From the NCBI GenBank assembly GCA_965116935.1, contig OZ220737.1, positions 2,728,001 through 2,792,000 on the forward strand: DNA of 64,000 bases, written 5' to 3'. The position numbers and the translations under genes are program-made. Shown here one piece after another: positions 54,601 to 61,300 of this stretch. The first letter of the stretch is position 1. Each line of letters starts with the position of its first letter. The notes beneath the pieces were generated by a model. That model did not search any database. It was not told the DNA's origin and saw only the letters and a program-made list of their open reading frames with translations. This DNA comes from VXYL01 sp965116935 (GTDB lineage Bacteria > Pseudomonadota > Gammaproteobacteria > Pseudomonadales > Azotimanducaceae).

Positions 54601-57323
54601 TCGACGTGGCGGTGCAGTTCGATGGCGTGGTGCATGTGCGTGGTTCACCGGTGCTCACACTGCTCGTGGGCGGCAGCGAACGGCAGGCCGCGCTGATTGG
54701 CGGCAGCGGCACCAACACCTTGGTGTTCCGCTACACGGTCCGGCTCGGCGACGACGACGACGATGGCATCAGCATTGGCGCCAGCGCCTTGGAGCAGGGG
54801 GCGATCACGGACGGAAACGGACGCGAGGTCGCAACCGGCTTCTTCGCCATTCCAGCACAGTCGCAGCACCGGATCGATGCGCTGCCGGCAGAGGTGACGG
54901 GTACCGTGATCGGTTCAGATCCGGGGGCCGACAGCACCTACCGCACCGGCGACCGGATCGAAGTCCGCGTCGCGTTCACCGAGCCCGTGCTGGTGACCGG
55001 CAATGTGGCGCTGTTGCTGTCGATCGGGCCCCAGACTCGGTCCGCACCTCTTGTTGAAGGCAGCGGCACCGACACTTTGACGTTCGCGTACGAGGTGCAA
55101 GCAGGCGACCGTTCGATCGGTGTGAGCGTTCCCGCCAACGCCGTGGTGGGCGGCGAAATCACAGACCTTGCCGGCAACGATGCCGTGCGGACGTCGCCTG
55201 GGCTAACGGCAGACCAGCGGCACCGGGTCTTGGGCGCAGCGCCGTCGGTGGTGTCCGTGCGCGTCCTTTCGGATCCGGGCCCAGACCGCACCTACGCACC
55301 GGGCGACGCCATCGCGGTGGCGGTGCAGTTCGATGCCGTGGTGCATGTCGGCGGCACACCGCTGCTCACCCTCCTCATCGGCGGCGACGAGCGGCGGGCG
55401 GGGTTGTTCGATGGCAGCGGCACGACGACCCTCGTGTTCCGCTACATCGTGCAGGAAGGCGAATACGACGGCGACGGCATCAGCATCAACGGCTTGGTCG
55501 AAGGCATCATCGCCGACGGTGCCGGGAACGCGGCGGAGCGGGGCTTTGTTGGCCGGCGCGAGCCGGATCATCGCGTGGGCGCGGAGTTCCTGTTGGTGTT
55601 GCCGACCGTGACCGTGCAGGTGGGTTCGGAAACCAAGGTCGATGTAGAGGCAGCGCTCGAGGAAGTGGATATCCACTTCGTGGGGCGGTTCGAGCCACCC
55701 ATGACCGAGGATGCGGCCATCGCCGAGGCTCGCCTGATCGGCCAAACCGTGACCCTAGTGGCGGTGTCCGAGGGGATCACGGTGGTTTCGGTGGCTGCCA
55801 CCGGGGTTCCGCTCACGGTCGCCATTCCGGTTCTGGTCGAGGTGAGCGCCGCAGAGCGGGCGGTGATCGAGAACGGGCTTGCCGCGGTTGGCCGGGGGCT
55901 CTTGGCGAGCCAGACCGACACCGTGGCGAGACGGCTGGAACTCGCCCGTCGCGGCGTCGCCAACTCAGGGTATCGGTTGGCGGCGCGGGGACATGGAGCG
56001 GGCTGGCATGATGGCGGCCAGGCATGGCTGGGCGGACTCTCGAACATGGGATCAGGCGTGGCGGGCCAACCAAATGCCGGCGGGGTGCGCGGCGAGCCCA
56101 ACAGCGTATTGGAGGGAGTCGCCCGGCACGGACATGGACGGCTCGGACAAGCCGGTGGCATCCCGTACGGCCGTATGTTCGCGATGGACTTGGCGGCCTC
56201 GCCCTCGCCCTTCAGGACGGTGACGTGGGGCGTCTGGGCCGCAGCGGATTCGCAAACCTTCAAGGGCGCCTTGGGCCTGGGGGACTACGACGGCAACATG
56301 CAATCCGCCCATTTGGGCATTGATGTGCGCGGGCAGGACTGGGTGGCAGGTGCCTCCGTGTCGAGGGCCAACGCCGATGTGTCCTACGAATTCGGCACCG
56401 ATGGCACGGGCGTGATGGAAACGCAACTCAACACCTTGTCGCCCTATGTGCAGTGGTCGCCGAGCGAGCGAGCCGTGTTTTGGACCGTGCTGGGTCTTGG
56501 CAGCGGAGAGGCGTTTGCGCGACGGGAGGGGCAGGAACGAGCCATGACGCCGGCCAATCTCTCGTCGCGTTTGGGGCTGGTCGGTGGCCGGTTCGAGCTC
56601 GGCGGCGCAGCCGGCCTCGAGCTTGCCGTGCGCGGCGATGCCGGCATGGTGCAGTTGGAGACGGACGAGGGCTTGCGGGGCATTGACGGGCTGGCAGTGG
56701 ACGCGCAGCGGTTCCGCGCCGGTGTCGAGGCTTCCCTGCCTCTTGCTCTGGGCTCGGGCGAGCTCGTGCCGTTCGTGGACCTCGGCGGACGATGGGACGG
56801 CGGCGACGGCGCCACCGGCGGCGGCGCAGAGGTGGCGGGCGGACTTCGCTATCGCGGTCCGGTGGCAGGTTTCGAACTCAAGGGGCGTTCCCTGGTGCAG
56901 CACGGAACGGCCGGAACCGAGGAGAGCGGCGTAGCTGCGACGCTGTTCATCGAACCTCGCCAGGATAGGGGCTGGCGGCTGTCGCTCTCGCCCCGGCGCG
57001 GCGCGGCGGAATGGACCGATCGCTTCAGCCGCTCTTCACCGGCGTTCGCTGCCTCGCCGCGCTTCTCGCGCCCCGGGTGGCGATGGCATGGTCGCGTCGG
57101 CTATGGATTCGCCACGCAACATCGCCGGGCAACGCTGACTCCCTTCGGCGAGCTGGACACGAACGCGCCCGACGGCCGGCGAACACGGCTCGGCATTGCC
57201 TACGAGCGTGCCGGGGACGGCTTGCGCGGAGTTCGGCTCGAAGCACGCTCGGAACTGGCACAAGGTGGCCCCAAGGCCCGACACGAACGACGCATTCTGC
57301 TGACCGCCGAGGCAAGGTTCTAG
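51609..57323 (+). CDS. Giant repeat autotransporter adhesin (type Va-like)
   Basis: The product has about 1904 residues; an ATG 30 bp earlier is also possible. A very basic n-region and hydrophobic core give a signal ending Y-V-W-A. Residues ~55-1325 are ten tandem Ig-like repeats of ~110-145 residues. Each runs: T-Y-x-x-G-E-x-I-x-V-x-V-x-F, V-x-V-T-G-x-P-x-L-x-L-x-I-G, a G-S-G-T turn, F-x-Y-x-V-x-x-G-D-x-D-x-D-G-I and D-x-A-G-N, ending H-x-V-D. The acidic D-x-D-D-G turns could bind calcium. A linker helix (I-E-N-G-L-A-A-V-G-R-G-L-L-A) leads to an autotransporter beta-barrel (~1530-1904) ending with alternating hydrophobic R-R-I-L-L-T-A-E-A-R-F. Predicted to display the repeats on the cell surface as an adhesin. 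Confidence 0.85.
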   Translation: MRPFSAGKRPRPRSGPERGKRRGPLSVAALAMLVFGLSGQYVWAQPAVCTTSDTGSPCNGMFGVAFASNPQSGATYGVGENIEVTITFTAAVFVREHDMQRDLPQLELTLDPGIRKATLIRGSGTPTLRFRYTVQSGDLDDDGISIAAGHGTDGRSGSLQGGIIEAADGIMSADRGFTAVPAAPSHKVDGVNPEARTVAITSDGPTAGYRAGQQIEFDVTFSEVVYVTQGPTELGLLVGIGGQVERAAFVNGSGSSVLKFAYVVQPGDVDDDGVDVGPNALVGGTIQDVAGNPLGPEGRLQLMPLAPNSAHKVSASLIEVGDGDEAVQATAPVALDTEQCRLDGEETDTDCYYYSAGSEIIVSIMFTDLVFVTGTPALTLLVGGVERRAELLRGSGTSTLAFRYVVEAGDFDDDGISIAPNALVLPEGMIITDTDGRLVATDFQGKLFEKHRVDTRTDEAAPNIEAVTISSLPSAGAGGYGDGETITIEVRFVQVVHVTGQVQLELSIGPETRLADYVSGSGTQVLTFEYVVVLGDFDSDGISIRPGALLGGRIVDNAGLDLDRRFQAVVADPGQKVDASVGLPPAVVQVASSPAQRGTYGVGEFIDVHVVFPHPVFVRRGEDCQAEELPVLQLAISESSPHAEIHAGSGTDTLWFRYEVQPGDFDDDGFSVSAGQDDDGFSLGGPNGSIGSLTGGCIEDADGREVSRRFRGIPPQTSHRVDGLAPEALTASITSRPVGTQYGLGETIEISATFSEVVYVTNAADLVLLLNVGSDTRRAIYVEGSGTNILSFAYTVERRDFDADGIDMGPDALVGGTIQDVAGNLLQPEGRRRLQPVPAQAGHRVDAALDAAPPRIDSVTIVSTPAGAAYGGRETVTVRVRFNEIVHVSGAPQLAISIGGETRNAAFLAGSGTQTLTFAYVVADGEFDGDGIAVSPGLQALVDGVIEDAAGNAADRYFEGLPADANHLVDARVAAQVAVMDVRVVSAAPPIYRAGDAIDVAVQFDGVVHVRGSPVLTLLVGGSERQAALIGGSGTNTLVFRYTVRLGDDDDDGISIGASALEQGAITDGNGREVATGFFAIPAQSQHRIDALPAEVTGTVIGSDPGADSTYRTGDRIEVRVAFTEPVLVTGNVALLLSIGPQTRSAPLVEGSGTDTLTFAYEVQAGDRSIGVSVPANAVVGGEITDLAGNDAVRTSPGLTADQRHRVLGAAPSVVSVRVLSDPGPDRTYAPGDAIAVAVQFDAVVHVGGTPLLTLLIGGDERRAGLFDGSGTTTLVFRYIVQEGEYDGDGISINGLVEGIIADGAGNAAERGFVGRREPDHRVGAEFLLVLPTVTVQVGSETKVDVEAALEEVDIHFVGRFEPPMTEDAAIAEARLIGQTVTLVAVSEGITVVSVAATGVPLTVAIPVLVEVSAAERAVIENGLAAVGRGLLASQTDTVARRLELARRGVANSGYRLAARGHGAGWHDGGQAWLGGLSNMGSGVAGQPNAGGVRGEPNSVLEGVARHGHGRLGQAGGIPYGRMFAMDLAASPSPFRTVTWGVWAAADSQTFKGALGLGDYDGNMQSAHLGIDVRGQDWVAGASVSRANADVSYEFGTDGTGVMETQLNTLSPYVQWSPSERAVFWTVLGLGSGEAFARREGQERAMTPANLSSRLGLVGGRFELGGAAGLELAVRGDAGMVQLETDEGLRGIDGLAVDAQRFRAGVEASLPLALGSGELVPFVDLGGRWDGGDGATGGGAEVAGGLRYRGPVAGFELKGRSLVQHGTAGTEESGVAATLFIEPRQDRGWRLSLSPRRGAAEWTDRFSRSSPAFAASPRFSRPGWRWHGRVGYGFATQHRRATLTPFGELDTNAPDGRRTRLGIAYERAGDGLRGVRLEARSELAQGGPKARHERRILLTAEARF

Positions 57324-57381
57324 CGCATGTTCGCTCTCCTTGGCCCCGGTACTGTCCGACGCGCGATGCGGCGCAGAACAG

Positions 57382-58297
57382 TGTGGTGTCTCACTTTGGC
57401 CCTTCCGGCTGTAGCGGATGGGTGCCGGAAACCGGCGATCGTGTTCACCTGGCTGCCGGCGCCGCTTTGGAGGGAGGGCGTCGCGCCGCAAGGCGCGCAG
57501 AACACTCGTCGCACCAGCAAGATGCGCGCCCTAGCGGGCGCGATGGAGGGCGAGACGCCCTCCCTCCAGAGTACGACGCACCACGCGCCGAGAGCATCCT
57601 CAAAGACGGGCATTTCTGATTGGCGCTGCTTGGCGCGGCCTGACTCACCAGTGGCGTCTCACCCTGACCCCTTGGCCTCGCTCTGGAGGGAGGGCGTCGC
57701 GCCCTCCATCGCGCCGCAAGGCGCGCAGAACACTCGTCGCACCAGCAAGATGCGCGCCCTAGCGGGCGCGATGGAGGGCGAGACGCCCTCCCTCCAGAGT
57801 ACGACGCACCACGCGCCGAGAGCATCCTCAAAGACGGGCATTTCTGATTGGCGCTGCTTGGCGCGGCCTGACTCACCGCTGGCGTCTCACCCTGACCCCT
57901 TGGCCTCGCTCTGGATGGAGGGCGTCCCGCCCTCCATCGCGCCGCAAGGCGCGCAGAACACTCGTCGCACCAGCAAGATGCGCGCCCTAGCGGGCGCGAT
58001 GGAGGGCGAGACGCCCTCCCTCCAGAGTACGACGCACCACGCGCCGAGAGCATCCTCAAAGACGGGCATTTCTGATTGGCGCTGCTTGGCGCGGCCTGAC
58101 TCACCGCTGGCGTCTCACCCTGACCCCTTGGCCTCGCTCTGGATGGAGGGCGTCCCGCCCTCCATCGCGCCGCAAGGCGCGCAGAACACTCGTCGCACCA
58201 GCAAGATGCGCGCCCTTGCCGGCGCGGATGGAGGGCGGGACGCCCTCCATCCAGGGTACGGCGCCACGCGCTGTGCGAGTCAAAGTGAGACACCACC
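57382..58297. mobile_element. MITE-like element, family A, long copy with internal tandem array
   Basis: It has the same ends as the element at 14393: GTGGTGTCTCACTTTG at 57383-57398 (then GC instead of AC) and GTCAAAGTGAGACACCAC at 58279-58296. It is flanked by an 8-bp direct duplication, CAGAACAG, at 57374-57381 and 58298-58305. It is 916 bp instead of 243 because its core is tandemly repeated. No transposase is encoded. Confidence 0.85.
57469..58265. repeat. Tandem array, 228-bp period, about 3.5 units
   Basis: The marker GCGCAGAACACTCG starts at 57495, 57723, 57951 and 58179, exactly 228 bp apart each time. Units 1-3 are nearly identical. Unit 1 lacks a 12-bp piece of one palindrome. Unit 4 ends early and runs into the right inverted repeat. 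Each unit also carries a decayed TIR-like word, GGCGTCTCACCCTGACC (57653, 57881, 58109), as if elements had inserted or recombined head to tail. Confidence 0.9.
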
Positions 58298-58366
58298 CAG
58301 AACAGGGCTTCGGCGCCCGTGCTCCAAGTGACGCCGTCCCCCATTAGAACCAGATAGAGGTCTCGC

Positions 58367-61300
58367 ATGGTGCCATTCAGGTCTAGTATCCGGCGGCCCA
58401 CCCGGTCGGTGGGCTTCATGCGCCGTCGGATCGGTTCCTTGCGATGCACTGTCCTTGCCTCGGCAGCGTGCCTGTTCGGTACTGCGGCATTCGCTCAGAA
58501 CATCACCCATGTTTACGTTGCTTCCACACCGACTGGCGGGCCGTTGGGGAACCCGGAGTCGGTTTACATCATCGACGACAAAATCCAGGTGGACGTGGCG
58601 TACGACACCTCGCTCCCAGTCAACATCGGATCGCCCTGGCTTCAGATCAGCCTCGCCGGCGGCTCCGGCATTAAGGAAGCGCCTTGTGGGCTCGATGCTT
58701 CCCGCCAGCATGTGCTGGTGTGTACCTACACGGTGCGGGAGGACGACTACGGCGACAGCGTGGAGATATTAAACGCCTCAGACACACTCCAAGGCGGCAA
58801 TCTGCCTTCATACGACCTAGCCGGCGCGACAATCCGGGGAGACCTATCGCCCGTTGACGGCATTGGCCTGACGATCGACGAAGGCGGAATCAACATCGCC
58901 GGCGTAACCCCTGCGGCTGGCTTCGTGGAGGAGGACATCATTGAAGTCACCTTGGACTTCACCCACCCTCGCACAACGAACACTCCACTTGATGCCGATG
59001 CACCTTCTTGGCGCCACCGCGACAGTCCGCTGTGGCGTCCGGTCGTCGGCGTCACCCTGCTCCTCGACAACGACGAACGGGAGATGCAGCACCACGAGGA
59101 CAACAACAACGAGACCATGAAGTTTCGCTACGAAGCGGTGGCCGGCGACAGCGCCAAGAAGCTGCGTCTCAGGTTCACGGATGCCCACCGCCTTCGGGAC
59201 AACAACGGCAACGAGGGCCTGAGGCTCGACAAGAACGTCAATGAGTTGATCGCAGATGCGGCCACACGACGGGTCGATACGCAGGGGCCGCGCATAGGCG
59301 ACATACACATACTGAACAACGCGAACACGTTCCGGGCCACTGACACTGCCCAGTGTTCAAGCTCTCCACGGGAATGCGAGATCGAGTTCCGCGTGGACTT
59401 TGATGAGAAAGTTCTGGTAACGGACGCCAACCTGCTCGTGGACGTGGGCGGCGACAGGCGTTCCGCCCCTTGTGGCGACGTTGCGACGGCGATGGACATG
59501 ATGACATGCACTCTGACCATCGCTGCCGACTGGTTCGACTCGGACGGGCTTTCCACGCCAGCGGACCCGCTGGTGTTCGGCAGCATTGAGGATGACCTTG
59601 GCAACGACTTCGTGTGGCGGCATACGAGCCATCAGTTTTCGGATCATAGGGTCGATGCCGTAGCACCCAAGATCAGGAGCATCAGCATCACCGTGCCGGA
59701 GGCGCGCGTCGGCAACAGCATCGTGGTTAGGCTGACGTTTTCCGAAAACGTGAGTGTGACCGGAACGCCTAGCGTGACGCTGGCTCTTGAGCGGGGTGAC
59801 GTATTGACCGACAGTTGGCAGACTGCAACCTACGCCGGTTGGTCCGGCAGCACGGTCGAGTTTCGCTACTTGCTGGTGGATGGCGACGTCGACGATTACT
59901 CGGAGACGGAAGGCGCCGACAACAGTCCGTCCGTGACGCTGTCCGTAGCCACCGTCAACGGCATCATGGACGTTGCCGGGAATCCTGCCGTTGCCGATTT
60001 GCCCGCGACACGTCCGAAGAGCGACTTGCGTTACCGCAGGGATGCAGATACCACCGACAGCGATGTCCCGTGGAGTGACGCGAGTCGCCCGAGCGTCCTG
60101 CACGCAACCCTGCTGGCCCCGGCCAGCGGTTTCTTCGACATGGATGACGACATCGTCGTCGAGGTGCGGTTCAGCAAACCTGTCACCTTCTCCAACACGG
60201 GCGCCGAACTGCGGCTGGCAATCGGTTCTCAAACGCAGCATTTGGCCCTCACGCGGGAGGGCGCGGCGACCTCCAGCCTGCATACGTTCCGGGGGAACGC
60301 AGGCACTCTCCAGGCCGGTGCTCGAACGGCCACCCGCAGGCCGGACCTTCTGTTGCATGGCAGTGTCCGAGCGGGGCCGATCGTCCTCGGCGAGGGTGAG
60401 AGCATCTTGGACGCAAACAACCGGGGCTGGATCAACCAACCCGATGCGAACCTGCGGGAGGAAGGTCAATCCCAGGCAACGACTGTCTCGGTGTCGCAGC
60501 GGGGAAGCGCTGTCGTGGACACGGTTCGCCCCGAGATCGAGTCCGTCAAGCTGCTGGCGAGTCCAGAGTCGACGGGCATCCGCGAGGATGGCGTGCGCTT
60601 CTACGGCGAGGGCGACCGAATCCAGATTGAGGTGACGATGAGCGAGGATGTCATCGTCGATTGGCAGACACCGCCACAGATCACACTTGACGTCACGGAC
60701 GAGAGCGGAATCGCGATAAGCCCGGCGCCGTCTGCCGACATCGTGTCGGGCAGACGCGGGAAAACACTGGTTTTCGAGTACGAAGTGCAGTCAACGCATG
60801 TGGACCGAAACGGCATTTCGCTAACTGCCATTACCAACACGGATTCGCTTGCGGACTTGGCAGGGAACCTGTGCGACAGCGCTACCAACTGCAGCTACAG
60901 CACCTTGTGGGCGTCAACCGTCACCGCCACCCACCCAGTGGACGGCACCATCTACGGCGACGAAAGGCCCGAGGACGAGATAGAAGCCGGGCCGCCCGTG
61001 GATACGCCCGACGAGGCACCGGACACGCCAGCGCCTGTGGCCATCGCCTCCGTCACGAGGGAGGGCAACCCGGCGTCCGGGCAGTTCTACCGGTCGGGAG
61101 AGTCGATCACGCTGGTGGTGAACTTCGCAGAGGCGGTGGATGTTTCCGTGCTGCCGGGACTCACGGTGAACATCGGCGGCACGAGTCGGTTGGCGAGGTG
61201 TTCTGGTGCCGGCACCGGCGTCCGATCCATCAGATGCTCGCTCCCCATCGAGGACGGCGACGAGGCACCCAACGGAATCACGCTCGCGGGCCTGAGCGGC

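Larger units (their letters stand above)
57324..58366. other. Inter-autotransporter region, almost filled by a mobile element
   Basis: The gap between the two autotransporter genes is 1043 bp, of which 916 bp is the long family A element. Long frames on both strands here are made by the tandem repeats and are not genes. The remaining ~70 bp before the next start hold the ribosome site AGAGG. Confidence 0.6.

Noticed and set aside
57469..58265. CRISPR-like array
   Set aside because: The repeat unit is 228 bp with no unique spacers and no cas genes.
57327..58449. Two 334-codon frames, one on each strand
   Set aside because: Both are produced by the 228-bp tandem repeat, whose period is a multiple of three, so frames stay open without coding.
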